Part shown: in pieces, positions 43,219 through 52,431 of the stretch
How positions within the stretch are numbered: position 1 is the first letter of the stretch
How the letters are laid out: each line of letters starts with the position of its first letter
Source of the DNA: Vulcanimicrobiota bacterium
GTDB taxonomy: Bacteria > Vulcanimicrobiota > Vulcanimicrobiia > Vulcanimicrobiales > Vulcanimicrobiaceae
NCBI GenBank assembly: GCA_003140855.1
Contig: PLLF01000070.1
Coordinates: forward strand, 1 to 64,000
Length of the DNA: 64,000 nucleotides
Direction of reading: 5' to 3'
The notes under the pieces: generated by a model
Databases searched by the model: none
Told to the model about the DNA's origin: nothing
The model's input: only the letters and a program-made list of their open reading frames with translations
Position numbers and translations under genes: made by a program

Positions 43219-44731
43219 CCCAGTACCAGTCGGCGAACAGGACGGTGAACAATCCTAGCAGAGGCAGCGACAGAGCGACGATCGCATTGTTGACTCTGGG
43301 CCGCCCTCCCCAAAGCGCCATGATTGCGAACATGGGGAACAGGACAAGCGCGAAGCGCGGCATGCTCATTAGGCTCGACGTGCAAAGCGGCATGAGGATC
43401 GAAAGCCCCATGTATGCCACGTACGACGCTTTGAGTTTGCGCCAGCCGCCGGCCAGTACGCCGATCATCAAAGCGGTGAAGACCAATTCCAGTATTTGCT
43501 GCGCGACGGTCTGAGGGCCAACCGCAGTGGCGATCTTATGGAATGAATTGCCGATCGACGTCCACGGCGCCGCGAGCTGCCGGTTCCAGTGCGATTGGAT
43601 GTGCGAAAAGTACAGCGGGTCGCCGTTGAGCACCCATAGGTAGCCCATGAAGAGCACCAGGCCCAGTGGAATCAAGAAGATCGGTACGAGATTTCGAGCG
43701 CCCGCACGGAGATTCTCGCGGTACGCGCTCCACCATTCGATTGCAAACGGAACGGCAAGCAGCACGCCCTCCACGCGCGTCAAGGACGCGAACAGGCCGA
43801 ATGCGCCCGCGAGCCACCAGCGCCGCTCCCGCATGTAATAGAACGAGGCAACCGTCAGCATCAAAAATAACGACTCGGTGTAGACGGCCGAGAAGAAGAC
43901 GGCGGTGGGAAAGATCGAGATGTAAAAGATGGCCCGGCGCGCGACGGCGCGGTCGAATTCGTGCTCCACCAGCTTATAAAGGAAGAGCAGCGCGAAAAAG
44001 AGCGCGACGTTGGAGATCACGAGGCCCGCGATCAAATGGTTGCCTATCAGGCTTCCTAAGAGGGCAATCAGCAGCGGCAAGAGCGGAAAGAACGCCAGAT
44101 CGGTGCCGTGATAGCCGTTGGTCGCGATGTCGAGATAGTGAACCGCGTCCCATCGTCCCCATACCGCGAGCAGCAGCGAACGCGACTCTTGGATGTGGGT
44201 GCCGGCTCGCTGGCCGATGATGACCGCTGCCAGCTCCGCTATCACGATGATCGCAAAACGCGTGACGATAAAATCGATCGAAACGTCGCGAACCGTTTCG
44301 TTAAAGCGCGCGGCGACTGCAAGTTTCGCGACGCAGAAGAACGCGGCGCAGTAAACAAAAAGCCGGACTCCGCCGTGTGTTAACCAGAGCGGCAGTAAGA
44401 ACGAGAGCCACAGCAACACGAAGACGGACCATGAAATGGCGTCGTACTGCAGCGAGCGTTGAAATTTTATTCCCGTGCGCGATGCGAAATAATCGCTGTA
44501 CGCTTGCCAGGCCCATATAACCACGGCTAGCGCGATCACCAGCAGAAGCGGTAAACCGGCCGCCGTTAATACTGCATCGTGCACCGGCAGAATAAAAGCG
44601 TACCAAAGAAAAAATCCGAGCGTCAGGCCGGAAGCGGCAACGCCGGCCAGCGGCGCCCACCCGGCCGCGAATAAGCCTTGCAGCGCGTTAGAGTGGATTG
44701 GAAAAGTGCGTTGCGATTCGTCCAGGTGCAT
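43211..44731 (-). CDS. PIG-V-like mannosyltransferase-family membrane protein
   Basis: 506 residues from the ATG at 44731. The conserved WGRWDAVHYLDIATNGYHGTDLAFFPLLPLL segment (around residue 195-225) is the signature of bacterial PIG-V-like GT-C proteins. FYISIFPTAVFFSAVYTESLFLMLTVASFYYMRERRWWLAG is the second conserved block. About twelve helices. It probably transfers mannose or a similar sugar from a lipid-linked donor. It is first in a three-gene minus-strand set with GtrA and GT39, divergent from glpX with 56 bases between starts. Confidence 0.85.
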   Translation of the reverse strand: MHLDESQRTFPIHSNALQGLFAAGWAPLAGVAASGLTLGFFLWYAFILPVHDAVLTAAGLPLLLVIALAVVIWAWQAYSDYFASRTGIKFQRSLQYDAISWSVFVLLWLSFLLPLWLTHGGVRLFVYCAAFFCVAKLAVAARFNETVRDVSIDFIVTRFAIIVIAELAAVIIGQRAGTHIQESRSLLLAVWGRWDAVHYLDIATNGYHGTDLAFFPLLPLLIALLGSLIGNHLIAGLVISNVALFFALLFLYKLVEHEFDRAVARRAIFYISIFPTAVFFSAVYTESLFLMLTVASFYYMRERRWWLAGAFGLFASLTRVEGVLLAVPFAIEWWSAYRENLRAGARNLVPIFLIPLGLVLFMGYLWVLNGDPLYFSHIQSHWNRQLAAPWTSIGNSFHKIATAVGPQTVAQQILELVFTALMIGVLAGGWRKLKASYVAYMGLSILMPLCTSSLMSMPRFALVLFPMFAIMALWGGRPRVNNAIVALSLPLLGLFTVLFADWYWVA

Positions 44732-44787
44732 GGATACGTCGCAACTTCTAAAGGAATCGTCCCGCTTCCCTTGTAGCCTCAAGAAGT

Positions 44788-45771
44788 ATGGCAACGATGA
44801 TTGCGCGTACGTCCACGAGCCCCGTCAATACGCTGGATTTCGTGAAAGTCACGGAAAGCGCAGCGCTCGCGGCATCGCGCTGGATGGGCCGGGGCGAACG
44901 CGACAAAGCTGACGGCGCGGCGGTCGAACGCATGCGCGAGGCGCTCGGCGAGATGGAAATCTCGGGACGGATCGTCATCGGTGAAGGCGAGCGCGACAAA
45001 GCCCCCATGCTGTATATCGGCGAAGAACTCGGACGCGGCGGATTTGAAGTAGATATCGCCGTCGATCCGGTTGAAGGCACCAACCTGGTTGCCAATGGTC
45101 TGCCGAACTCGATCGCCGTCATGGCGATCGCCGAACGCGGGTGTCTGCTGAACGCGCCCGACACCTACATGAAAAAACTTGCGGTCGGCCCGAAGGCAGC
45201 TCCGTTTGTCCACCTCGACGCGCCGGTACGTGAAAACATCGAAGCCGTTGCCAATGCGCTGGAGAAACCGACCAGCGACATTACCGTCGTTATTCTCGAT
45301 CGGCCGCGCCACGCGGATCTCGTACAGCAATGCCGCGACGCCGGGGCGCGCATCAAGTTAATCTCCGACGGCGACGTCGATGCGTGTATCGCGACCGCGG
45401 TTCCCGGAACGGGGATCCACGTTGCGCTCGGCACGGGGGGCGCGCCGGAGGGCGTGCTGGCGGCGGCGGCGCTCAAATGTTTGGGCGGGATGTTCATGGG
45501 GAGGCTCGAGCCGCGCAATGAAGAGGAAGCCCGGCGCGCGCACGAGATGGGAATTCGCGATCTGTCGCAAGTGCTGACGATGAACGATCTCGTCAAGGGC
45601 GAGCATTTGGTGTTTTGCGCGACCGGCATCACCGACGGCGACCTGACTCGCGGCGTCCGGTTTTTCGGAAACAACGCCCGCACGCATTCGATCGTGATGC
45701 ACTCCGACGGCACGCTGCGTTTCATCGAATCCGTTCACCGTTTGGGAGCGCGGCCGCAGCATAACCTTTGA
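44788..45771 (+). CDS. glpX: Fructose-1,6-bisphosphatase class II (GlpX)
   Basis: 327 residues. Metal-dependent hydrolysis of fructose-1,6-bisphosphate for gluconeogenesis; some members also act on sedoheptulose bisphosphate. The start of the active site is IVIGEGERDKAPMLYIGEE with the VDPVEGTNLVANGLPNSIAVMA metal motif (about 92-113). RIKLISDGDVDACIATA and GIHVALGTGGAPEGVLAAAALKCLGG follow. Length is normal. The stop overlaps the next gene in TTGA, making it the head of a coupled operon ending at cinA. Confidence 0.95.
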   Translation: MATMIARTSTSPVNTLDFVKVTESAALAASRWMGRGERDKADGAAVERMREALGEMEISGRIVIGEGERDKAPMLYIGEELGRGGFEVDIAVDPVEGTNLVANGLPNSIAVMAIAERGCLLNAPDTYMKKLAVGPKAAPFVHLDAPVRENIEAVANALEKPTSDITVVILDRPRHADLVQQCRDAGARIKLISDGDVDACIATAVPGTGIHVALGTGGAPEGVLAAAALKCLGGMFMGRLEPRNEEEARRAHEMGIRDLSQVLTMNDLVKGEHLVFCATGITDGDLTRGVRFFGNNARTHSIVMHSDGTLRFIESVHRLGARPQHNL

Positions 45772-47204
45772 AAACTAGCAAACAGTACGATCTGGTGGTC
45801 GTGGGCGCCGGCTCGGGCGGCTTCGCCGCGGCGCGTACGGCTCGAGACCTTCAAGCTAACGTCGCGCTGATCGATCACGGACCGCTCGGCGGCCTGTGCA
45901 TCTTGCGCGGCTGCATGCCGAGTAAAACGCTGCTGGCCTCCAGCGATGCGATTACTGACATGCGCGAAGCGGTCGAGCTCGGCATTCACGCGGGCGATAT
46001 CACCATAGATTTTCCGCACATCATGCGGCGCAAGGCCGAGCTCATTGGGGGGTTCGCCGATTATCGCATCGAGGGATTGCGTCAGTTTCCGCTCTACGAA
46101 GGCCCGGCGCGGTTTCTCTCTGCGCACGAAGTCGAAGCAGCCGGCGAAGTACTTCAGGCGGACAAATTCATCATAGCGACCGGCAGTGTCGTGGCGCCGG
46201 CGGCGGTGCCCGGCCTGACCGAAACAGGATTCATCGACAGCGACGCGGCGCTGGAACTCGAGCGGTTGCCCGAATCGCTCGTCGTCTTAGGCGGCGGTTA
46301 CGTCGCGTGCGAGTTGGGGCAATTCTTTGCGCGCATGGGTGTGAAGACGTCGATCGTGTTGCGCAGTCCGCATCTGCTCTCGGGCGAGGATCACGACATC
46401 GGGGAAGCGCTGACGGAGTACTTCCGCGATGAAGGCATCGAAGTTCATACCGAGACGCAGATCGTGCGCGCGAGCAATCGCGACGGCAAGAAGATCGCGC
46501 ACGTCGTCCACAAGGGCGTCGACGGCGAGATCGAAGCCGACGAGTTGCTGTACTGCCTCGGCCGCGTTCCCAACTTCGAGGGGTTGAACCTCGATCTGGC
46601 CGGCGTACCGTGCCACAACATCACGGGTATTGAAACCGGCGAAACGATGATCACGTGCAATCCGGATTTCTACGCAATCGGCGACGTCGCCGGAAAACAC
46701 ATGCTGGTGCACGTCGCTATCTACGAGGGCGAAGTGGCGGCGCGCAATGCCATCGGCGCGCTTCGCAAATCAAAGCAACCCGCGGAAAAAGCAGATTATA
46801 CGATCACCGCGGCGCACACGGTCTTCAGCGACCCGCAAGTCGCTGTGGTCGGCAAAACCGAGCGCCAGCTGCAAGCCCAGGGCGTCGCTTACGTCAAAGG
46901 CGTGTACGATTTTGCCGAGCACGGAAAAGCGCAGTGCATCGGTAAGACGAAGGGGTTTGTGAAAATTCTAGCCGCAACCGGCGCTGGAAAAATCCTCGGA
47001 GCGGCGATTCTGGGCCCGCACGGCTCCGATCTGATCCACGAGATGATCGTCGCGATGCGCTACGACGCTACGGTCGCGCAATTCATGTGCATTCCGCATT
47101 TGCATCCGACGCTTGCGGAGATTTGGACGTATCCCGCTGAGGAATGCGCCGCCAAGCTGAAGATGGCGAGACCGGGGCAGCTCGCTCCCGAGGTAGCGCT
47201 GTGA
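45768..47204 (+). CDS. Dihydrolipoamide-dehydrogenase-like FAD disulfide oxidoreductase
   Basis: 478 residues from the TTG at 45768. The FAD motif is VVVGAGSGGFAAARTARDL, the NAD motif LVVLGGGYVACELGQF, and the second FAD site NPDFYAIGDVAGKHMLVHVA. The active disulfide is C44 and C49 in GGLCILRGCMPSKTLL, where the loop differs from the common GTCLNVGC. The C-terminal HLHPTLAEIW carries the His-Glu pair. It could be lipoamide dehydrogenase, but no E2 partner is near; a glutathione, mycothiol or mercuric-reductase-like role is possible. It is coupled by GTGA to the amidase. Confidence 0.9.
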   Translation: MKTSKQYDLVVVGAGSGGFAAARTARDLQANVALIDHGPLGGLCILRGCMPSKTLLASSDAITDMREAVELGIHAGDITIDFPHIMRRKAELIGGFADYRIEGLRQFPLYEGPARFLSAHEVEAAGEVLQADKFIIATGSVVAPAAVPGLTETGFIDSDAALELERLPESLVVLGGGYVACELGQFFARMGVKTSIVLRSPHLLSGEDHDIGEALTEYFRDEGIEVHTETQIVRASNRDGKKIAHVVHKGVDGEIEADELLYCLGRVPNFEGLNLDLAGVPCHNITGIETGETMITCNPDFYAIGDVAGKHMLVHVAIYEGEVAARNAIGALRKSKQPAEKADYTITAAHTVFSDPQVAVVGKTERQLQAQGVAYVKGVYDFAEHGKAQCIGKTKGFVKILAATGAGKILGAAILGPHGSDLIHEMIVAMRYDATVAQFMCIPHLHPTLAEIWTYPAEECAAKLKMARPGQLAPEVAL

Positions 47205-48094
47205 ACGTCGCGATTGTTCAGACCAAACCGCGTAAAGGGAAGTACCGCGAAAACCTCCACGATCTGCGCGAAGTCTTTGCGCAGGTCGGCAGCGAGCCGG
47301 TCGATTTGATCGTGCTGCCGGAGGCGGCGCTTACCGGATATTTTCTGGAAGGCGCCGTGTATGAGCTGGCAATGGATGCGCCCGCTTTCGCGGACGACAT
47401 CGCGGCTGCCTGGCTGGAGGCGAACCCAAAAAAGGACGTCGACATCGTTTGCGGATTCTACGAAAACAGCGACGGTACGTACTACAACTCGGCGATGTAC
47501 TTGCAGATATCGAACCGCGAAGCGCACATTAAACACGTGCACCGCAAGATGTTCTTGCCGACGTACGGCGTTTTTGATGAAGAACGCTTTCTTTCGCGCG
47601 GCCGTCACCTGAAGACGTTCGATACTCGGTTCGGCCGGATGGCGATGCTTATCTGCGAGGACAGCTGGCATGCGATCATGCCCACGATCGCGGCCGTGAA
47701 AGGTGCGCGCATCCTCGTGATACCGAGCGCCGCGCCGGGCCGAGGCATCGAGGGCGGCGATGAACTCACAAGCATCGTGCGTTGGCGCGCTATCCTCGAA
47801 TCGATTGCGGCGGAGCACGGCGTGTTCTTGCTCTATGCCGGCCTGGCCGGTTTCGAAGGCGGTAAGGGCATGACGGGGTCGTCGCGCATCGTCGATCCGC
47901 GCGGCCGCACGATTGTTGAAGCGCCCCCGCTCGGCGCACACATCATCCGCGCGACCCTCGACTTGCACGAGATCGATCTGGCGCGCGCGACCTTACCGTT
48001 GCTCGGCGATCTGAACGCGGTCTTGCCGGATCTGCTGCTCGACGAAGAGCTGCCGCTGCCGCCAATGTTGCGGCAGCCACGCGACGAATCATGA
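47201..48094 (+). CDS. Nitrilase-superfamily amidase, probable glutaminase partner of NadE
   Basis: 297 residues from the GTG at 47201. The Glu-Lys-Cys triad is E41 (VLPEAALTGYF), K116 (HRKMFLPTYGVFDE) and C152 (MLICEDSWH). The GVFDE and ICEDSWH forms are those of the glutaminase half of glutamine-dependent NAD synthetases. The synthetase-only NadE follows with an ATGA overlap, so the two proteins together probably form a split glutamine-dependent NAD synthetase. A stand-alone omega-amidase role is less likely. Confidence 0.88.
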   Translation: MNVAIVQTKPRKGKYRENLHDLREVFAQVGSEPVDLIVLPEAALTGYFLEGAVYELAMDAPAFADDIAAAWLEANPKKDVDIVCGFYENSDGTYYNSAMYLQISNREAHIKHVHRKMFLPTYGVFDEERFLSRGRHLKTFDTRFGRMAMLICEDSWHAIMPTIAAVKGARILVIPSAAPGRGIEGGDELTSIVRWRAILESIAAEHGVFLLYAGLAGFEGGKGMTGSSRIVDPRGRTIVEAPPLGAHIIRATLDLHEIDLARATLPLLGDLNAVLPDLLLDEELPLPPMLRQPRDES

Positions 48095-48945
48095 CCCTTC
48101 CGATCATCGAGCCGCGCCAAACCGACTTCACGCAGCCGCCGGCGATAAATCCGGCGCTGACGGCACAATGGCTCGAAGCGTTCTTGAAGGACGAGCTCGT
48201 CGGCGGGCGCGGCATCCCGCGCGCGGTCGTCGGCCTTTCCGGCGGAGTCGATTCGGCGGTGACGGCCTACCTGTGCGCGCGCGCGCTTGGACCGAAGAAC
48301 GTCTTCGGTATTCGCATGCCGTATAAACACTCGAGTCCATCAAGTTTGACCGACGCGCACCTGGTCACCGAAGCGATCGGCATCAACGAATGCACGATCG
48401 AGATTACCGCAGCGGCCGATGGCTACTTACAGCTCGAACGTGACGCCGACGCTCGCCGACGCGGAAACGTGCTGGCGCGCGTGCGGATGCTCGTACTCTT
48501 CGATCAATCCGCCAAACTCAACGCTTTGCCGGTCGGCACCGGAAACAAAACCGAACGCTTGTTGGGATACTTCACGTGGCACGCCGACGACTCGCCGCCC
48601 GTCAATCCGATCGGCGACCTCTACAAATCGCAAGTATGGAAGCTGGCCGAGTACCTTGGCGTGCCGAAGCCGCTCGTCAAGAAAGCCCCGAGTGCGGACC
48701 TCGAGGCCGACCAGACCGACGAAGGCGATCTCGGCATAACGTACGCGAAGGCCGACGCGGTGCTGACGCGCATTCTGGAAGGGTACACCAACGACCAGCT
48801 CGTCGCGCGCGGCTTCGATCGCGGCGAAGTCGAGATCGTTCGCAAACGGCTCGACGGCACGCACTGGAAGCGCCACTTGCCCACCACCGCGATGCTGTCG
48901 AACACGGCGATCAATGAGTTCTATTTACGGCCCGTCGATTTTTGA
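48091..48945 (+). CDS. nadE: NAD+ synthetase
   Basis: 284 residues; ATG overlapping the amidase stop (ATGA). It makes NAD from deamido-NAD, ATP and ammonia. The PP-loop is VVGLSGGVDSAVTAYL, followed by LPVGTGNKTERLLGYFTWHADDSPPVNPIGDLYKSQVW and KKAPSADLEADQTDEGDLGITYAKADAVL, which line the substrate site. There is no fused glutaminase domain; the gene just upstream supplies it. Length is in the synthetase-only range. Confidence 0.95.
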   Translation: MTLPIIEPRQTDFTQPPAINPALTAQWLEAFLKDELVGGRGIPRAVVGLSGGVDSAVTAYLCARALGPKNVFGIRMPYKHSSPSSLTDAHLVTEAIGINECTIEITAAADGYLQLERDADARRRGNVLARVRMLVLFDQSAKLNALPVGTGNKTERLLGYFTWHADDSPPVNPIGDLYKSQVWKLAEYLGVPKPLVKKAPSADLEADQTDEGDLGITYAKADAVLTRILEGYTNDQLVARGFDRGEVEIVRKRLDGTHWKRHLPTTAMLSNTAINEFYLRPVDF

Positions 48946-49514
48946 GGATGCATAACCCGTATTTGCCGGTCGGCCTGAATCTCAAAGGGCGCCGTTGCGT
49001 CGTGATCGGAAACGATCGCGAGGCGGAAGAGAAGAGCGCGACGTTGCGCGAGTGCGAGGCGGACGTTCGCCGCATAGAAGATGCGACGAAACTGCGCGAC
49101 GGGGACGTCGCGGACGCATTTCTCGTGATCTCCATGCCGCAAGACGAGGCGCTGTCGACGCGCTTGCGCGCGCTGGCGGACCGGAAACGCTTTCTGTTGT
49201 GCTGCATCGATCAGCCCAAGCACGGTTTCGTGGCGATGCTCGCGATCGCGAAGGCCGGTCCGGTGCGCGTCGCGATTTCGACGGCCGGGCTAGCGCCGCG
49301 CGTCGGTAAGCTTCTAAAGGAAGGTTTACAACGCGCCATGGACGGGCGCTTCGCGCGGTTCGTTGAGCACCTGGCGCACGAACGCGAGAAGACGAAGCAA
49401 GCGCATCCCGCGCCCGAAGAGTCGCCGGAGCGCCGGAGCGCCATGATCGAAGCCGCCCGCGGATTCGAAGCCGACGTCTCGTTTCGCTATCCCGGCTGGT
49501 TCGAAAAAGAATAG
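48942..49514 (+). CDS. Met8/CysG N-terminal-like siroheme synthase protein with altered NAD motif
   Basis: 190 residues from the TTG at 48942 (ATG at 48948 possible). LPVGLNLKGRRCVVIGNDREAEEKSATL corresponds to the start of precorrin-2 dehydrogenase, and AFLVISMPQDEALSTRLRALADRKRFLLCCIDQPKHGFVAMLAIAKAGPVRVAISTAGLAPRVGKLL follows the family order. Where relatives have GGGxVAxRK, this protein reads GNDREAEEK, so the nucleotide loop is weakened. It would oxidise precorrin-2 and perhaps insert iron for siroheme or haem d1. Activity needs testing. Confidence 0.72.
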   Translation: MRMHNPYLPVGLNLKGRRCVVIGNDREAEEKSATLRECEADVRRIEDATKLRDGDVADAFLVISMPQDEALSTRLRALADRKRFLLCCIDQPKHGFVAMLAIAKAGPVRVAISTAGLAPRVGKLLKEGLQRAMDGRFARFVEHLAHEREKTKQAHPAPEESPERRSAMIEAARGFEADVSFRYPGWFEKE

Positions 49515-50785
49515 TGGCGTCGGTCGAAATCATCGCCGTCGGCACGGAGATGCTGCTCGGCCAGCTCGTCGACACGAACACTCCCTACATCGCGAGCAAG
49601 CTCGCAGAGAGCGGAGTCGATGTGTTTGCGACGCATGCGGTCGGCGATAACCGCGAACGCATTGCAGCCGCGATCCGCGCTTCGTTGGACCGCGCAGACG
49701 GCGTCATTACGACCGGCGGGCTAGGACCTACGGTCGACGATCTGACGAAGGAAGCTGTCTGCGATGCACTCGAGCTGGAGGCGGAGCTGCACGAGCCGTC
49801 GCTGCGCGCGATGGAAGAAGTCTTCGTGAAAAGCGGACGGCGCATGCGCGAGAACAACCGGAAGCAGGCGCTGATTCCACGCGGAGCAGTCGTGCTCGAG
49901 AATCACGAAGGTACGGCGCCGGGATTTATTGCGATCGCAAAAAATCGGAAGTTCGTCGCCAGCGTGCCGGGCGTTCCGCGCGAAATGAAACCGATGCTGA
50001 TTGAGGGCGTCCTGCCGTGGCTGCACCGGAGGTTTAACCTCTCGCAGCATATCCGCACGCGCACGCTGCACACGATCGGCATCGCCGAGTCGGAGATCGA
50101 TCATCGTATTGCGGACTTGTTCGCTACCCTCGAGAACCCGAAGATCGCAGTGCTCGCCCATCAATTTCGCTGCGACGTGAAGATTATGGCGAAAGCGGCT
50201 TCCGAAGATGAAGCGATCGCGTTGACCGCCCCGGTCGAGCACGAGCTGCTGCGGCGGCTCGATGGGCACGTCTACGGCGTCGACGATCAAACGCTGCCCG
50301 GCGCGATTGCGGTGTTGCTGCAGCAGACGCGGCGGACGCTCGCGGTTGCGGAGTCGTGCACGGGCGGTGCGATCGCGGCTGCGTTCACGAGCGTTCCGGG
50401 CGCATCGAAAAGCTTCATTGGCGGCGTCGTATCGTACGACAACGCAGTCAAGAGTTCGTTGCTCGGCGTGCGCGCGGACGAGCTCGCGCGTTCGGGCGCG
50501 GTTAGCGAGGCAGTCGCCGGGCAAATGGCATCGGGCGTTCGCGAGAAGTTGGGGTCTTCGATTGGCTTGTCGATCACCGGCATCGCGGGCCCTACGGGCG
50601 GCAGCCCGGAAAAGCCGATAGGATTAATGTGGCTCGCGATCGCCGATGCGGGCGGACTGCGCACGAGACGTTTGCAATTGAGCGGCGACCGCGAGGGAAT
50701 CCAGTCGCGAGCCACGACCGCCGCCCTCGGTTTTCTCTGGGAAGCCCTGAGCTCGGCGGAACCGCTGACCCCTTCCAAAGCGTAA
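49514..50785 (+). CDS. cinA: CinA-family nicotinamide-nucleotide amidohydrolase
   Basis: 423 residues from a GTG overlapping the previous stop (TAGTG). The N-terminal MoCF/COG1058 domain has IIAVGTEMLLGQLVDTNTPYIA and GVITTGGLGPTVDDLTKEAV. The C-terminal PncC domain has LAVAESCTGGAIAAAFTSVPGASKSFIGGVVSYDNAVK and GLSITGIAGPTGGSPEKPIGL. The protein hydrolyses ADP-ribose/NMN-type substrates in NAD recycling and is linked to competence in some bacteria. Its place after nadE supports the NAD role. Confidence 0.95.
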   Translation: MASVEIIAVGTEMLLGQLVDTNTPYIASKLAESGVDVFATHAVGDNRERIAAAIRASLDRADGVITTGGLGPTVDDLTKEAVCDALELEAELHEPSLRAMEEVFVKSGRRMRENNRKQALIPRGAVVLENHEGTAPGFIAIAKNRKFVASVPGVPREMKPMLIEGVLPWLHRRFNLSQHIRTRTLHTIGIAESEIDHRIADLFATLENPKIAVLAHQFRCDVKIMAKAASEDEAIALTAPVEHELLRRLDGHVYGVDDQTLPGAIAVLLQQTRRTLAVAESCTGGAIAAAFTSVPGASKSFIGGVVSYDNAVKSSLLGVRADELARSGAVSEAVAGQMASGVREKLGSSIGLSITGIAGPTGGSPEKPIGLMWLAIADAGGLRTRRLQLSGDREGIQSRATTAALGFLWEALSSAEPLTPSKA

Positions 50786-50803
50786 AAGGGTAAGGGGAAG
50801 GAC

Positions 50804-52423
50804 GTGAAATTGAGAGCCCGCCTGGCCGCCGGCTTGACCATCCTGGGGATGTCTATTTTGGCCGCGTGCGGCGGCGGCGGTGGCGGGACGATACCCCCGG
50901 GCGGGGGCAGCGGTGGTGCGCCACCCACTCTGAGTCCGCCCGCAGGCCCGACCATCAGCCCCAATGCCAGCATTATATGCCGAAGCTCCGGCACGCCCCA
51001 ATCGATCGCGCAAGCCGCTGCTCCCGAATTTGTCGCGCACCGCATGCCCAGCTCCGCTCGCGGCAATCGAGTTGAGTATGCTCCCGGAATCATCGAGGTT
51101 GTGTATCAGCACCAGGTTTTGGCGTCACACCGGACTGAAGCGGCGCAATTAATCGAGCGCGTGCGCGGAGACGTTCGTTCGGAATTCGATTCGAGTTCGG
51201 ACCTGATCCAAATCGTGTCGGTCGCACCGGGCACGGAAGACGGGGCGATCAAGGAGCTCGGCTCGAGCGGGATCGTCAAGACTGCCGCGCGTTCGGCGAT
51301 TCGGCATCTCCAATCTACAACGGCTGCATCGCTAAACGATCCGTACTACAACGGGTTCGCGCCCAACAACGGCCCGCCGCTCTATGAGGGTGCCGCAAGC
51401 CGCGGACAGTGGGACATGCACGTGACCTGCGTGGGGAACGCTTGGGGCTACGGAAACGCAAACACGACCGGTTCGACGTTCGCGGGCGCACTCGGTGGAA
51501 CGGCGAAGATCGCAATCGTCGACACCGGGGCGGATCTCACCCATCCGGATCTTGCAAATCGCGTGGTCTTTGCCGAAAGCGTTTTGAATGGCGTGAGGAC
51601 TATCGGCGTAGCGAGTATGCACGACAATGACGGCCACGGCACAAACGTGGCGGGCATCGCCGGTGCCGCGGGCAACAACAGTTTTGGCTTTGCGGGCGTT
51701 GCTTATGGTGCGCCGCTGATGATCTTTAAAGTGTTTCCGGATCCGCCCTGTGGAACGGGCGGATGTGACGCTTCCGGCGCCGACGTTGGCATGGCGATCA
51801 GCGATGCGGTCGCGCAAGGTGCCAAAGTCATCAGTCTCAGTTTGGGAGCGAGCGGTCCCGACACGGCAGAAGAAACCGCCGTTGCGCAGGCGATTGCAAG
51901 CGGCGTTGTCGTCGTCGCCGCTTCCGGTAATGAAAGTACGGCTACCCTCGACTACCCGGCCGCGGACGCGGGCACGATTCCGGTTGGCGCATCTTCCATA
52001 GACGATTCGAATCCCGCGACGATCGCGGAATCCGTCGCCGGCTATTCTAACTACGACGCCGCCAATCCGACATGGGGTGTCGTGGCACCAGGCGGAGATC
52101 CATCGAGCAGCTTAGATCAAGACGGCTTGCATTGGATCGCCAACATCTATTCGAGTACGACGGGCGACGGAAACTTCTGCACGATCGATCGGGCGGGAGC
52201 GGCGGGCGACTGCCGCGTGCTTATCGCCGGAACGTCACAGGCGACGCCACACGTAGCGGGCGCCGCGGCGCTGATGTTGAGCGTGAATCCCGCACTGACG
52301 CCTGCGACCGTCAAATCGATCCTGTGCAGCACAGCCAGGCAGATCCCGAACGTGAAGCAGGGCTGCGGAAGGCTCGACGTGTACCGCGCGGTGGCGCGCT
52401 CCGTCAACGACCCAAATCCTTAG
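50804..52423 (+). CDS. Subtilisin-like (S8) serine protease lipoprotein
   Basis: 539 residues from the GTG at 50804. The leader ends with the lipobox ILAAC (lipidated C22), followed by a glycine-rich linker of six G and then proline-glycine repeats. Residues about 85-170 look like an inhibitor I9-type propeptide. The triad is D240 (AIVDTGADLTHPDL), H278 (DNDGHGTNVAG) and S478 (AGTSQATPHVAGAAAL), with oxyanion N376 in AASGNES. Two extra cysteine pairs (PPCGTGGC and NFCTIDRAGAAGDC) could be disulfides. It is likely an extracytoplasmic, surface-anchored protease. Confidence 0.93.
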   Translation: MKLRARLAAGLTILGMSILAACGGGGGGTIPPGGGSGGAPPTLSPPAGPTISPNASIICRSSGTPQSIAQAAAPEFVAHRMPSSARGNRVEYAPGIIEVVYQHQVLASHRTEAAQLIERVRGDVRSEFDSSSDLIQIVSVAPGTEDGAIKELGSSGIVKTAARSAIRHLQSTTAASLNDPYYNGFAPNNGPPLYEGAASRGQWDMHVTCVGNAWGYGNANTTGSTFAGALGGTAKIAIVDTGADLTHPDLANRVVFAESVLNGVRTIGVASMHDNDGHGTNVAGIAGAAGNNSFGFAGVAYGAPLMIFKVFPDPPCGTGGCDASGADVGMAISDAVAQGAKVISLSLGASGPDTAEETAVAQAIASGVVVVAASGNESTATLDYPAADAGTIPVGASSIDDSNPATIAESVAGYSNYDAANPTWGVVAPGGDPSSSLDQDGLHWIANIYSSTTGDGNFCTIDRAGAAGDCRVLIAGTSQATPHVAGAAALMLSVNPALTPATVKSILCSTARQIPNVKQGCGRLDVYRAVARSVNDPNP

Positions 52424-52431
52424 GCGACCCC

